From an uncultured SAR116 cluster alpha proteobacterium (GTDB lineage: Bacteria; Pseudomonadota; Alphaproteobacteria; Puniceispirillales; Puniceispirillaceae): a stretch of DNA of 64,000 nt. The notes beneath the pieces are model-generated. The model had not been told where the DNA came from, did not search any database, and worked only from the letters and a program-made list of their open reading frames with translations. Location of the stretch: assembly GCA_902622515.1 (NCBI GenBank), contig CACNQE010000001.1:1-64000 (forward strand). Reading direction: 5' to 3'. This document shows positions 33,512 through 43,894 of this stretch, in pieces (the first letter of the stretch is position 1; each line of letters begins with the position of its first letter). Made by a program: the position numbers and the translations under genes.

Positions 33512-35232
33512 TCAGAAGGTATAATTGGTAAAAGTATATAACTAGTATGATTTTCACCTGAATAAATAGTAGTTTCGCCGCCAAATATTTCTTTGGGCCT
33601 ATCAAATGGATCATTATGCAGAAAAGGCCCCGAACCTCGACAAGGCATATAATCTCCTACTGATTCACCTGGTCTATCAAAATCCTGTCCAGAAATATTA
33701 ATACCAATTTGGTAGCCCTTCGGTAGGATTATACTTTGCGGCCAGATCTCAATATCTAGTTCATAAATTTCATTGGGCAATAACATTTGCTTTTCATCAT
33801 GAGAGTGATACGGTCTCCAAAATAAAGATTTATTTTTATCCAATTTCCTGTGCGAAGCTCTCAACCAACCCTGAGCAAGAGGAGTTCTTGGGTCAACTGT
33901 ACCTTGAAAATAAACTTCTTTTCCGGTTTCAGAAAAAGCTTGTAGCGTAATAAAAATGTCACAGTCTTTAGTGGTGGAGGATACAAATAATTTCGCCACA
34001 ATTGGACCTGTTATTTCAGTCTCACTCTTTAATGGATCAGATAAAATAGAGATTCCTCGTGAGTTTGATGAAAAATTTATCTCAGCAGACTTTGGATTTT
34101 CCTTCCAAGATAAACTTCCATTTAGGCTGGCATCAATAAATAGTTTTGTCCATTTGGTGCGTTCTAATGGCCATTCATTTTCTTTTCTTAATTTAAACTC
34201 GTTACTAAAAGGTCTTCGCAAGTTAAGCCATACTTTTGGCTCTTTATCCCAACCATTTTTCTCATCCTTCAAATAAAAATCAAAAAATCTTTTTTGTAAT
34301 TGCATTCCATATTCCAGATAAAACCATTCCTCATGTCTTCCAGGGTGCACCTCTAACCATTTATCTGCTGACTTTGCTTGAATAAATGCTTCAAAATTTC
34401 CACGAGGATGCAGTCCAAAACCAGCCCAACTAGCAGCGCTTAAAAAAGGAACTTCAACATTATCCCAATTTGGAGACCTCTGTTGATACCACTCATCGTC
34501 TAATTCTCTTGCTCTGAAATTATCTAGAGTATGTGCATGATTTTCTTTTCTTTCTCTTTCTGACAAAATTGAAGGGCCAGTGGATAAATGTTGCTCTCCT
34601 TTATCTTCAGTTAACCAATGGTCTGTTGGTCCATTTGGGTTTCCATGTTGTATTGCCAAAACCTGAGATGGAAACCAAAATTCCATAAAATGATTTGATA
34701 ATATACCTCCATGGCGAGCCCAATCACGGTAATGATCAGCAGCTCCCTCCCAAGGTATCATTGCCTTTAAATGCTTTGGCTTTAGAGCGGCAACTTGCCA
34801 CTGATTAATGGCATAATAAGAAATTCCGTTCAAACCAACTGCCCCATTTGACCATTCCTGAATACCACACCATTCAATTACTGTTGCAAAATCCTCTGTC
34901 TCTCTCGGTGAGAATATGTCCAAAAAACCTTGACTTCTTCCAGCACCTCTTGAGTCAAATCTAACACAAGCATATCCCCATGGAACCCAGATTTCTGGAT
35001 CAACTGTTTCCCATGTGAGATATTTTTGAGTAGAGTTTTTTAAAACATCAGGGTGCATTTCGACTAATGAGTCCCACAAGCGCTTATAATGTTCCTGATA
35101 TTTTACTCCTTTACCATACGGCCCACCTGCAAGAATAACAGGAACTTTGTTAGAGGTTTCGGGACGGTAAACGTCGGCCTTAAGAATAAGACCATCATTC
35201 ATTGGAATTTCAAGATCTCTCTCTATAATCAT
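33508..35232 (-). CDS. CocE/NonD-family hydrolase
   Basis: A 574-residue S15-like protein: N-terminal alpha/beta hydrolase with DVYRPE, FDSRGAGRSQG and nucleophile region GLNGISYYA (Ser138), a helical cap, catalytic His region VHPGRHEEW, and the C-terminal jelly roll (GPIVAKLFVSS, GWLRASHRKLD). Members hydrolyse esters and amides such as cocaine or acylated amino compounds. AGGAAATAAAG precedes ATG. It may contribute a further amide or ester hydrolysis step in this catabolic region. Confidence 0.88.
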   Translation of the reverse strand: MIIERDLEIPMNDGLILKADVYRPETSNKVPVILAGGPYGKGVKYQEHYKRLWDSLVEMHPDVLKNSTQKYLTWETVDPEIWVPWGYACVRFDSRGAGRSQGFLDIFSPRETEDFATVIEWCGIQEWSNGAVGLNGISYYAINQWQVAALKPKHLKAMIPWEGAADHYRDWARHGGILSNHFMEFWFPSQVLAIQHGNPNGPTDHWLTEDKGEQHLSTGPSILSERERKENHAHTLDNFRARELDDEWYQQRSPNWDNVEVPFLSAASWAGFGLHPRGNFEAFIQAKSADKWLEVHPGRHEEWFYLEYGMQLQKRFFDFYLKDEKNGWDKEPKVWLNLRRPFSNEFKLRKENEWPLERTKWTKLFIDASLNGSLSWKENPKSAEINFSSNSRGISILSDPLKSETEITGPIVAKLFVSSTTKDCDIFITLQAFSETGKEVYFQGTVDPRTPLAQGWLRASHRKLDKNKSLFWRPYHSHDEKQMLLPNEIYELDIEIWPQSIILPKGYQIGINISGQDFDRPGESVGDYMPCRGSGPFLHNDPFDRPKEIFGGETTIYSGENHTSYILLPIIPSD

Positions 35233-35554
35233 CTTTATTTCCTCAATTTAATAAACAGTATGCAGTTACAATGAATATTTTGGGCAATTCAATCCTAATT
35301 TTTATTGTTCTTGAATTTTTCAAATTTTTCAAGAACACGTTTTTAAAAAATTGTGCAAAGCATCATTATCATCCAAGTTTATTTTTCTTTATTTTTGTGA
35401 ATTGATTTTGAAAATGAAATTTATCAAGCCTTTTTGATATTTCACTCCTTAATTTTTCTTGACTATAAACTCTATATTTGAGAAATTTTTTTGAAGTGGT
35501 CGGTCACAAGCCCACTATAAAAAAGGCCTCGAAAAATGAATTAAGGGGGAGGTA
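35233..35554. other. Intergenic region with an inverted repeat
   Basis: Holds the divergent control regions of the CocE/NonD gene and the small gene at 35555. GTTCTTGAA (35307-35315) and TTCAAGAAC (35328-35336) form a perfect 9-bp inverted repeat with a 12-nt loop, and CACG plus five T follow on the plus strand. It could be an operator or a weak terminator. No open frame of note. Confidence 0.4.
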
Positions 35555-35803
35555 ATGACCGAAGAAGCAGTTAATGAAGAGCTTAGTAGCCAAGGCTTTT
35601 TTGATAAGTGCACCGGTAAGAAATATCTTTGCCAATCTGCTACAGAGCTAGGTGGAATTAAACATTACAGGTTGAAATCAGTCGAATCCGAAGACGTTTT
35701 ACTTTTGTCCGAGAGCGGACTTAAAATACGCTTTGATGATAAGCCAGATGTTGGCAATAAAAATATTAAAAATTTATTTCTTAAAGCAGTTTTTAAGAAA
35801 TAA
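35555..35803 (+). CDS. Small soluble protein, unknown
   Basis: The 82 residues are acidic at the N-terminus and basic at the C-terminus (FLKAVFKK). Two Cys lie at positions 19 and 26 (KCTGKKYLC) and the fold looks beta-rich. A strong Shine-Dalgarno (GGGGGAGG) argues for real, efficient translation. Family not recognised; it stands alone. Confidence 0.55.
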   Translation: MTEEAVNEELSSQGFFDKCTGKKYLCQSATELGGIKHYRLKSVESEDVLLLSESGLKIRFDDKPDVGNKNIKNLFLKAVFKK

Positions 35804-36122
35804 CAAAACAAGTTCACTTCTTTTATTCTAAGTTATAATAGCTTCACACTACTTTGGAAAATAATAATTAAATATCAACAATTGAAACATTTATTTTTTT
35901 AAACACTAAAATCTTTTTGGGAATTCAATGATTTCGTTGGCTAAAAAGCTTATCTTAATAAATATTTGATGTTTATATAGTGCATAAATCAGGTAACTTT
36001 TTAAAAAACTCTCATTTACAAATAAATAGTTATTGAAATTATATGAATAAAATGAATTTTTATTTGATTTCACCACAAATTGTTTTAATTCATATAAAAT
36101 ATTATTTTTTTTTGAGTGATAA
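35804..36122. other. AT-rich intergenic region
   Basis: No supported gene. An 80-codon minus-strand frame (35906-36148) is low-complexity, rich in Phe, Tyr, Asn and Lys, lacks a ribosome site and overlaps the start of the monooxygenase gene, so I do not call it. Confidence 0.5.
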
Positions 36123-37313
36123 ATGAGATATTTCGATATTTGTATCATTGGAGGAGGTCACACGGGATTAGTGGCCACTCTCGCTTTCGCTAATAAAAAA
36201 TTAAATGTTCTGTGTGTTGAGAAGAAAAGTTTTAAAAAAAATAATAAGCGTGATTTGGAATTGCGAACCACCGCTCATCTTATGCCGGCAGTAATTTTTT
36301 TAAATAAAATAGGTGTATGGAAGCACCTCGAAAGCCATAGTTGTCCCTTGAATTCATTAAATATAATTAATTCTAGAGATATTAATAATAATCCATCAAA
36401 AATATCAGAAAATACATTTGAAGCTAAAGAGATTGGAAAAGACTGTTTTGGCTATAATGTGCCGCTAGAGAAAAGCATAAAAATTTTACGCGAACTCGTA
36501 ATATCAAAAGAAAACGCTGAACTTCTAGAAGCCACCTCCTTAATATCTTCCAGCTTAGATGGTGAATTTAGAATAGCTCAATTATCCAACGGTGAAGTTA
36601 TCAAAACAAAGTTAATTATTGGCGCTGATGGCTCAAATTCTGCTGTTAGAGATTTGTCTAATATTTCTACCTTTGAAGGAGATACCAGACAAACAGCTCT
36701 AACATTTAATGCAAAACATGAGATAAAACATTGTAATGTTTCTTATGAAATTTATAAATTTGGAGGACCACTTACAACGGTTCCCATATCAGATGAATTC
36801 GAAGGCATGCACTCTTCTATCGTTTGGATGAATAAAGAAGATTATACTAAAAAATTATTAAATTGTAGTAAAAAGGAATTCTCTTTGAAATTAAAGGAGC
36901 GGTCTCTTTCCATTTTAGGAGAAATATCACCAATTACTAATTTAGTAGAAATTCCAGTAAAATTCATGCTTGCAAAAAAGCTAATAAGTGAAAGAATTGC
37001 ACTCATCGGCGAAGCCGCACATAAGCTTCCCCCGATTGGGGCACAAGGGTTTAATATAAGTGTCAAAGATATTGAAACGATTGTAAATTTATCCATAGGT
37101 TATCCTAATACCATTGGTTGTTTTGAGATGCTAAATAAGTACCAACTTAAACGGTTACCTGAAATATTAGGAAAATCATGGTCTGTAGGCTTACTAAATA
37201 TATTAGCAGGATCAGAGCAGATTCCATTACAAAACTTAAGGGCTATTGGCCTAGAAGCATTAAACAATTCGTCGTTTCTTAAAAAAACAATAATGCGCTT
37301 TGGCTTGGGATAA
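36123..37313 (+). CDS. UbiH/Coq6-family FAD-dependent monooxygenase
   Basis: A 396-residue group A flavoprotein hydroxylase: dinucleotide motif DICIIGGGHTGL, DG motif IIGADGSNSAVRD and the second FAD motif ALIGEAAHKLPPIGAQGFN, which matches the ubiquinone hydroxylase signature. These enzymes hydroxylate the aromatic ring of ubiquinone precursors. Which ring position is not resolvable by eye, and alphaproteobacteria often have one or two generalist members. Confidence 0.85.
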   Translation: MRYFDICIIGGGHTGLVATLAFANKKLNVLCVEKKSFKKNNKRDLELRTTAHLMPAVIFLNKIGVWKHLESHSCPLNSLNIINSRDINNNPSKISENTFEAKEIGKDCFGYNVPLEKSIKILRELVISKENAELLEATSLISSSLDGEFRIAQLSNGEVIKTKLIIGADGSNSAVRDLSNISTFEGDTRQTALTFNAKHEIKHCNVSYEIYKFGGPLTTVPISDEFEGMHSSIVWMNKEDYTKKLLNCSKKEFSLKLKERSLSILGEISPITNLVEIPVKFMLAKKLISERIALIGEAAHKLPPIGAQGFNISVKDIETIVNLSIGYPNTIGCFEMLNKYQLKRLPEILGKSWSVGLLNILAGSEQIPLQNLRAIGLEALNNSSFLKKTIMRFGLG

Positions 37314-37355
37314 GTTGAAATTAATAAATGAAAATTACATATCAGACGAGGGAAC

Positions 37356-38294
37356 TCATAGAACGGCTAGTCTTTCTGTTAGTAGATTAAAAAAGCCTTC
37401 TATATCCACGTTACCAATAAAATTAGCATTTGCCTCTCGACCAGATACACCCCACCAGTCTGCCACTGTCATACCTAGGGTTAACAATGATTCGGTTTCG
37501 ATTTCAACATTAACAAATCGGCCCGAGAATAAGCTGGGTTTTAAGAGATAAGCGATAACAGATGGATCATGCAAAGGAGCAGCGTCAGAACCATATTTTT
37601 GTTTGTCAAATCTTTCTGAAAATAGAAGCATTTCTGATACCACTTTTCCAACACGAGTGCCAAAACTTTCGAATGCCTCTATTTGGGCTTTTGATACTAT
37701 CAACTTATGTGTGACATCTAATGGAAGAAAAGTTTTTTTAACTGAGGAATTAAGAACAATTTTAGCAGCTTCTGGGTCAACAAATACATTAAATTCCGCT
37801 GCTGGTGTTATGTTACCTACTTCAAAATATGCTCCAGCCATCATAACTATCTCTTTGGCTCTTGTCATAATTTCAGGTGCTTTATCAATAGCAATAGCAA
37901 TATTAGTTAGCGGACCTAAACAGCATAATGTTATGGACCCAGGTTCATGCGATTCTAGAGTCTCAATGAGAAAATCAACGCCATTTTTGTCTTGTAAAGA
38001 CATTTTTGGTTCGGGAAGAATTGGACCATCCAATCCTGTTTTACCATGTACGTGCTCTGCTGTAATCAGTGGCCTAAACATTGGTGAATTAGACCCAGCA
38101 AAAACTTTTAATTCAGGTCTTCCAGCTAATTCACAAATAATTCTTGCGTTTTTACTGGTAAGATTTAACGGAACATTCCCTGCTACAGTAGTAATACCTA
38201 GACAATTTAGTTCATTGGGACTTGCTAACGCTAATAATATGGCAACGGCATCATCTTGGCCAGGATCAGTGTCGATGATAATTTTCTTTTGCAT
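37356..38294 (-). CDS. Inosine-uridine preferring nucleoside hydrolase
   Basis: The calcium-binding signature DTDPGQDDA is at the N-terminus, with FAGSNSPMFRP, HGKTGLDGP, LGPLTNIAIA and EFNVFVDPEAA. The family cleaves the N-glycosidic bond of ribonucleosides. The frame extends seven codons further to 38315, but family members start M-x-K-I-I-I-D-T-D, so 38294 is preferred. Convergent with the monooxygenase gene. Confidence 0.9.
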   Translation of the reverse strand: MQKKIIIDTDPGQDDAVAILLALASPNELNCLGITTVAGNVPLNLTSKNARIICELAGRPELKVFAGSNSPMFRPLITAEHVHGKTGLDGPILPEPKMSLQDKNGVDFLIETLESHEPGSITLCCLGPLTNIAIAIDKAPEIMTRAKEIVMMAGAYFEVGNITPAAEFNVFVDPEAAKIVLNSSVKKTFLPLDVTHKLIVSKAQIEAFESFGTRVGKVVSEMLLFSERFDKQKYGSDAAPLHDPSVIAYLLKPSLFSGRFVNVEIETESLLTLGMTVADWWGVSGREANANFIGNVDIEGFFNLLTERLAVL

Positions 38295-38499
38295 AATAAT
38301 CACAAACCCAATCATTAATTAATATATTTATATTGCATATGATAAAACCGATTGATTACAACAAATTTTTAAATTAATCCAATATTTAACAATACCTTAT
38401 TTTTTAAATCACTTAAAAAGATGTATTTTTACAAAGGAAGTATATTATTTCTATTAAAATATTATATTTTGGGTTGTTCAGGGTAGAAGGAATGATTTA

Positions 38500-39066
38500 A
38501 TGAAATTGCAGAATAATAATATTGAGCCATTTGTATGGGGCCACGGCAAACGTATTTTAGAAATCTTTCTTGAACCTACATGTCCATATTCGGCTAAAGC
38601 TTTCGGGAAAATTGATGAGCTTGTTTCGGAAGCTGGTGAAAACCAGCTAAAAGTTATAGTTCGTTTTCAATCACAACCGTGGCATTTGTTTTCAGGTATC
38701 GTTATTAGAGCTATTCTTGCGGCATCTATCATGGAAGATGGAAGAAATAAAGCCATTTCAGTGATGAAAGCTGTGTTTGCCCATAGAGAAGATTTTGAGT
38801 TTATCGACCATTGCAGCGGACCAAATATGGCGGCCACTCCCAATGATATTATTAGACGAATTTCCACTCTCAGTGGCTGTGACGTTTCAGCTACCTTCCA
38901 ACATAAAAATCTTCAAAATCAGATCAAATGGCAGGCAAAATATGCCAGGCAGAATGGCATCCATGTCAGCCCCACCTTTATGATTGATGGGGTGGTAGCG
39001 CCTAAAATGAGCAGTGGAGATGATATAGAGGAATGGATATCAGAATTAGAGAACTTTACAAAATAA
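38500..39066 (+). CDS. DsbA/thioredoxin-fold protein with a CxxS site
   Basis: A 188-residue thioredoxin-like protein: FLEPTCPYSAKAF places a CPYS motif (C28) at the active site, and the cis-Pro loop is VSPTFMIDG. One resolving Cys is missing, so it is not a simple disulfide oxidase. CxxS forms suit glutathione-linked or reductase-like roles. No signal peptide is seen, so it is probably cytoplasmic. Alone on the plus strand. Confidence 0.7.
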   Translation: MKLQNNNIEPFVWGHGKRILEIFLEPTCPYSAKAFGKIDELVSEAGENQLKVIVRFQSQPWHLFSGIVIRAILAASIMEDGRNKAISVMKAVFAHREDFEFIDHCSGPNMAATPNDIIRRISTLSGCDVSATFQHKNLQNQIKWQAKYARQNGIHVSPTFMIDGVVAPKMSSGDDIEEWISELENFTK

Positions 39067-39353
39067 TCGGCAAAGATAGTATTTTTAGGTTGCAATTAAA
39101 GACTATTTTTAAATTCATAACGAAAATCTAAATATTTTCAACTACGCATGTATTTGTAATTCCATTTATCAATACATTATTTTATGGATTATATTTTAGT
39201 CTTTGAAACACAGTAAAAAAGCTTAAATTATTAAATCATCTCTAAAATAGTTGATTAGACTGAGTAAATTTATATTTATACAACAGATTTTTTTCTCGTA
39301 AAATCTTCTAAACTGGCTAACAAAAGCTATAGAGTGCAACAAAAGAGGTATAT

Positions 39354-40448
39354 ATGAAGAATCTGCCAAACAAAATGTGTGCTGTTTTGTTAACTGGGCA
39401 TGGAGGATTTGACAAATTAGTTTTTCGTGATGATGTTCCTGTTCCCAGGCCTGGCAAAAATGAGGTTGTTATAAATGTAACAGCAGCTGGTGTGAATAAT
39501 ACTGATATTAATACTCGTATAGGCTGGTATTCAAAATCGGTGAAGAGCGAAACAAATAAAGGTGCGTCTGAGGGTTTTGCCAAGGTAAATATTAATGATG
39601 CTAGCTGGTCTGATAAGCCTTTAGTTTTTCCTCTTATTCAAGGTGCTGATTGTTCAGGTGTGATCGTCGCAATAGGTGAGGGAGTTAAACCAGAGCGTAT
39701 TGGAGAACGTGTGGTGGTGCGCACAATGATGCAAAACCCAAAAAATAATACTCCTTTTTCTTGCTGGACAATAGGGTCTGAATGTAATGGAGCTTTTGCA
39801 CAATTCACTGCTGTTCCGTCATCTGAAGCATTTAAAATTGAATGTGATTGGAGCGATGTAGAATTAGCATCAATTCCCTGTGCTTATTCAACTGCAGAAA
39901 ATATGTTGCAAAGAATTGGGCTTACCGCAGAACGTGTTTTAATTAATGGTGCATCGGGTGGGGTAGGCTCTGCTGCTATTCAATTAGCAAAATGTAGAGG
40001 AGCTGAAATCATTAGCATAAGTAGGATTGAAAAAGTAGATTCATTAATTTCACTTGGGTCAACAAAAGTAATTGATCGTGAGCAAGATTTAGTTGCTACC
40101 ATTGGTTCAGAAAGCATAGATGTGGTTATAGATGTGGTTGGAGGAATCAAATGGCCAGATCTCCTTAACATTCTTAGGCCTGGTGGAAGATATATTACCT
40201 CAGGAGCGATTGCTGGGCCTATTGTTGAACTAGATCTCAGAACACTTTATTTAAAAGATTTAACGTTGAAGGGGAGCACGTGGCAAGATGTTAAGGCTTT
40301 TAAAAATCTCATAAGCATTGTAGAAAAAAATAAGATAAAACCTATTATTGCAAAAACATTTGAACTACAAGATATTATAAAAGCGCAAGAAATGTTTTTA
40401 CAAAAGGATTTTATAGGTAAGATAGTGCTAACAATACCAAAATTATAA
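39354..40448 (+). CDS. Zinc-type alcohol dehydrogenase/quinone oxidoreductase-like MDR protein
   Basis: A 364-residue MDR protein: CAVLLTGHGGFDKL, AAGVNNTDINTRIGWY, QGADCSGVIVAIGEGV, and the NADPH loop INGASGGVGSAAIQLAKCRG. The catalytic zinc ligands of alcohol dehydrogenases are not evident, which favours the crotonyl-CoA reductase/quinone oxidoreductase side. An inserted loop around residues 60-80 is longer than in the paralogue at 12250. Substrate unknown. Confidence 0.82.
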   Translation: MKNLPNKMCAVLLTGHGGFDKLVFRDDVPVPRPGKNEVVINVTAAGVNNTDINTRIGWYSKSVKSETNKGASEGFAKVNINDASWSDKPLVFPLIQGADCSGVIVAIGEGVKPERIGERVVVRTMMQNPKNNTPFSCWTIGSECNGAFAQFTAVPSSEAFKIECDWSDVELASIPCAYSTAENMLQRIGLTAERVLINGASGGVGSAAIQLAKCRGAEIISISRIEKVDSLISLGSTKVIDREQDLVATIGSESIDVVIDVVGGIKWPDLLNILRPGGRYITSGAIAGPIVELDLRTLYLKDLTLKGSTWQDVKAFKNLISIVEKNKIKPIIAKTFELQDIIKAQEMFLQKDFIGKIVLTIPKL

Positions 40449-40641
40449 GCCTTAAGTTTTGTAATGAATAATTCTTTATAATTTGTTGTTTTAAAATGTA
40501 AAATAGTAAGACAAACCTTCTAAATTACTCACTACAAATATTTAAACTTATCAAACAATGTTTTATATTTTTATAACAAACTATATACTAACCCATAAAG
40601 AAAATTTCCTCGCAAAAACGTTTGAAACAAAGAGGCAATAG

Positions 40642-41496
40642 ATGCTTACCAAAGTTGTTTTAAGGCCGACAATATATGTCGTTTTCTTTTTGCTAATTTT
40701 TGTAGTAAAACCTGCAATTTCAAAATGCCCAAACATTAAGGATATAAAAATAGTTAAAAGTTTTGGTATTGAAATTTGTGCCATGCCAAACGTAGCGGAT
40801 AAGTACCTAAACCACGCCAAAAAAATTATGGATAAATTAGTTGATTATAATAATGACGGGGAGGTGGATAATCAAAAAGTAATAGACAAATTAATTAGTA
40901 CAGGAAGCGTTTTTGCAGTTTTCAGAAACAGCAAAGATGAGCGTAATTTTGAAAAATATTTTTATTCAGACGAAGTTATGGAAGAAATGAAAGATATTAT
41001 GGAGCAAAACGGATGGGATTTTGAAAGTGACGAAGATAAAATCACTTCCGTGTTTGAACCAAAATATGGAACATTTTTATCTGTATTTACTGAAGAAATG
41101 AACTTTAATATTAAAGATTGGGACCCAACTATAGAAGAAGCTCTGCATCTTATCACACATATGGGTTATGCGCAGGCATATCCTAATATTTTTGGGCAAC
41201 AAAGGAACTCTAAAATAGCAAAGTTAATGGATGAGGCAAGAGGAGGATATTTTGAGAAGGCTCAACTACGTTATCCTTCCGATGCATACTACACCCATGA
41301 TGATGTTACTTGCACATATTCTTGCCAAATCACAGAATTTACTTATTGGGCTATTACCTCCCTAAGAGGACAACAAGCGGATAGAGGTAAAGCGATAAGT
41401 GATGAATGGCAATTAAACACTCCTGAAAAAATAAGAAGCAAGGCGCCTAAGCTTGAAAAGCTTCTAACAAAAGATGAATATAAGATATTTTTATGA
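40642..41496 (+). CDS. Secreted protein with an EF-hand-like loop, unknown
   Basis: A signal or anchor helix (about residues 8-27) leads to a soluble domain. DYNNDGEVD (68-76) fits the first nine positions of a calcium-binding EF-hand loop. EEALHLITHMGYAQAYP (about 171-187) is a conserved-looking helix with Glu and two His that might bind metal, though it is not HExxH. CTYSC near residue 231 may be a disulfide. It looks like a member of an uncharacterised exported family. Confidence 0.6.
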   Translation: MLTKVVLRPTIYVVFFLLIFVVKPAISKCPNIKDIKIVKSFGIEICAMPNVADKYLNHAKKIMDKLVDYNNDGEVDNQKVIDKLISTGSVFAVFRNSKDERNFEKYFYSDEVMEEMKDIMEQNGWDFESDEDKITSVFEPKYGTFLSVFTEEMNFNIKDWDPTIEEALHLITHMGYAQAYPNIFGQQRNSKIAKLMDEARGGYFEKAQLRYPSDAYYTHDDVTCTYSCQITEFTYWAITSLRGQQADRGKAISDEWQLNTPEKIRSKAPKLEKLLTKDEYKIFL

Positions 41497-41504
41497 TATT
41501 TTAA

Positions 41505-43334
41505 TCACTTGAGTCCTGCTTTTCGTACTCCGTCCAATAAAATATTTTTGACATCTTGATTCACAGCTGGGACCACTTTCTCGTAATCCTCTAATGTTTT
41601 AATTTCTGGTCTATTTTCCTGATATTTGGAAAGCCATAGTTTGCTCTCATCAATCTTACCTTCATGTGCTAGTATAATAGCTTTAAAAGCGTGAAATCTG
41701 CTATGATCATTCTCTCGCATACTTCTATCAACTGATTGGTGAGCACTAACCCAATCATTCTTTCCTAAATGACAGAATAAGAGCATAATTTCTAAAAAAG
41801 GCACCGTTTTCGGGTTGGTTTCATATGCCCTATTCAGTAACTCAATTGAATTATCATAATCACACTCATTTAAATGAAGCATCCCTTTTGCTGATAATGA
41901 CCTCGGATGATGGGGGTTTATTTCAACTGCTTTGTAAACGAATTCCCGATATTTTACTTCATCATCTGATATTCGATACAAATATGCCATGTTCATTACA
42001 GAATCAGGATTGTTGGGGTCAAGGCTATAACTTATTTCAGCAACCTTTTTGAACCTTGTTTCATTTTCCTCCCGGTCATGCTGAAGAGAGGATTCTAACC
42101 TTAGAAAAAATAAGCTCGACGCAAGAACATTATACGCATCGGTTAATTTTTTATTTAGTGCAATCGATTTCTCTGCATGTTCTATTGCTTCGTAAATATA
42201 TTTGATTTTTTCTTCAACAATTTTAGCCTCGCTATTTTTGTCATAAGAGTTTAATGCATGAAGATATTCGTCCCATGCACTAAAAATCTCCGGTTTTTTA
42301 TTGTGTAACGTATTTTGTTCATTAATGATTATTGCCGGTTGAGCTAGAGCAGAAACTTTTTGTGATACTTCATCTTGCAATTCAAATATATCGTCTAAAA
42401 TTCTATCCCACGTTTGAGACCAAATTTGAATATCTTCTAATGTATCTGTAAGTTTTACCGATATTCTTACTTTATTTCCACTTTTTCGAATGCTGCCCTG
42501 TACTAAATAATTAGCGTTCAAGTCATTCGCTATATCTTTGGTTGCTTCTTTATTGTCCTTATATTTCAAAACTGAATTTAATGAAACAACTGGAAATGTC
42601 TTTGATTTTGAAAAATAAGAGATAGTATCCTCTGTTATCCCATCCGCAAAAAACTCTTGTTCGGGATCGTTACTCAGATTCTTGAAAGGCAAAACGGCAA
42701 TGGTTGGTGGCACGCTACCTTCTTTTATTTTTGCTGCTGCAGCTGCAGCAATAGTTTCATCAATGTTAGAACGCTTTTCTAAATCAGGAACATTAAGATC
42801 AAATGCATGGACGATAGTATTTTTTACTTTTTGTTCACCCAAATCATTAAAAAGAAACTCGGTTTTTTTATTTACGAAGTCCATTATACTTTTAGATAAA
42901 CAAACTCCACCAGACTGAGAAAGAGCCTCTAATCTCGCTGCAACATTAACCCCGTCGCCATAAAGATTTTCTCCCTCTACTATGACATCTCCCATATTAA
43001 TACCAACTCTAAAATCTATTTTTGAGTCATTAGATAAAGAATCATTTCTTTCTTTAATAAGCTTCTGAAATTCACTCGCGCAAACGACTGCAGAAACAGC
43101 ACTCTGAAATTCCGCTAAAACGGAATCTCCAGCAGTATTGAAAATTCTTCCACCATGCTCTGAAAATAAATTGTCTAATATATCTCTGCAGGCTCTAAAG
43201 CTCTTTAATGTTTCATCCTCGTTAATCTCCATTAACTTACTGAAGCCAACTACGTCAGTAACGAATATCACCGCAATTTTACGTTCTATAACTTGATTGA
43301 AACTATTTTCTAATTTAACGACATTTTCATTCAT
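41505..43334 (-). CDS. Class III adenylate/guanylate cyclase with TolB-like and TPR regions
   Basis: Residues about 15-185 form a class III cyclase domain: FVTDVVGFSKLM and GDSVLAEF give the two metal Asp, with NMGDVIVEGENLYGDGVNVAARLE after them. A TolB-N-like segment follows (TIAVLPFKNLSNDPEQEFFADGIT, about 213-330), then TPR helices (about 350-560). This architecture is common in alphaproteobacteria and probably makes cAMP in response to an unknown cue. Convergent with the EF-hand-like protein gene. Confidence 0.87.
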   Translation of the reverse strand: MNENVVKLENSFNQVIERKIAVIFVTDVVGFSKLMEINEDETLKSFRACRDILDNLFSEHGGRIFNTAGDSVLAEFQSAVSAVVCASEFQKLIKERNDSLSNDSKIDFRVGINMGDVIVEGENLYGDGVNVAARLEALSQSGGVCLSKSIMDFVNKKTEFLFNDLGEQKVKNTIVHAFDLNVPDLEKRSNIDETIAAAAAAKIKEGSVPPTIAVLPFKNLSNDPEQEFFADGITEDTISYFSKSKTFPVVSLNSVLKYKDNKEATKDIANDLNANYLVQGSIRKSGNKVRISVKLTDTLEDIQIWSQTWDRILDDIFELQDEVSQKVSALAQPAIIINEQNTLHNKKPEIFSAWDEYLHALNSYDKNSEAKIVEEKIKYIYEAIEHAEKSIALNKKLTDAYNVLASSLFFLRLESSLQHDREENETRFKKVAEISYSLDPNNPDSVMNMAYLYRISDDEVKYREFVYKAVEINPHHPRSLSAKGMLHLNECDYDNSIELLNRAYETNPKTVPFLEIMLLFCHLGKNDWVSAHQSVDRSMRENDHSRFHAFKAIILAHEGKIDESKLWLSKYQENRPEIKTLEDYEKVVPAVNQDVKNILLDGVRKAGLK

Positions 43335-43603
43335 AGAAACTTGGAGACTTTTATTTATTTTTTTAATTATAGTAGCATAACTATATAAATTATTATCTTA
43401 TTATCAGATTATAATATTTTTTAATTGATTTAAAATAAAAATATCTTATTTACACAGTTTGTAAATATATCTCTTTAATTTACAACCAACGATAACGTAT
43501 TTAAAAAAGAGTGAAAATATTTTGCGTTCAATTTGAATTACATACAGTAAAAGTTACCACTCAATACCCACTTATATTCTAAGTGTATTATAAGGGAGTA
43601 CCT

Positions 43604-43771
43604 ATGACGGGTTTTATTTTCATAATTTTTTATTACACAAGTCGACCGATATTTATTAATTTTGGTCTTTCAGATCGTTTACGTTTTTTTGCGGCTCTAA
43701 TACTTGGTTTATTATTTGAAACGACCATCTATTTAATAACTGGTAACACAGGATTTAAATTAATTGCCTGA
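43604..43771 (+). CDS. Small two-helix membrane protein
   Basis: ATG 43604 follows AAGGGAG at ideal spacing and opens 55 codons with two hydrophobic segments (FIFIIFYYTS and FFAALILGLLFETTIYLI). A GTG seven codons upstream is possible but lacks a ribosome site. Unknown family. Confidence 0.5.
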   Translation: MTGFIFIIFYYTSRPIFINFGLSDRLRFFAALILGLLFETTIYLITGNTGFKLIA

Positions 43772-43894
43772 AAGGTATTTAGTTTGATAAAATATAAAGA
43801 GGTTGAGATAATTCAAAAAAATAACAAATGAATTTACGCGCTTGGTGATAAGTGAAATTTTTTTGCGCAGAATTTGTTTAAAACGTCTCTAATG

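Noticed and set aside
35906-36148. 80-codon minus-strand frame
   Set aside because: Low-complexity AT-rich composition, no ribosome site, overlaps the monooxygenase gene start.
37603-38322. 239-codon plus-strand frame opposite the nucleoside hydrolase
   Set aside because: Shadow of a clearly conserved gene on the other strand; its translation has no recognisable features.
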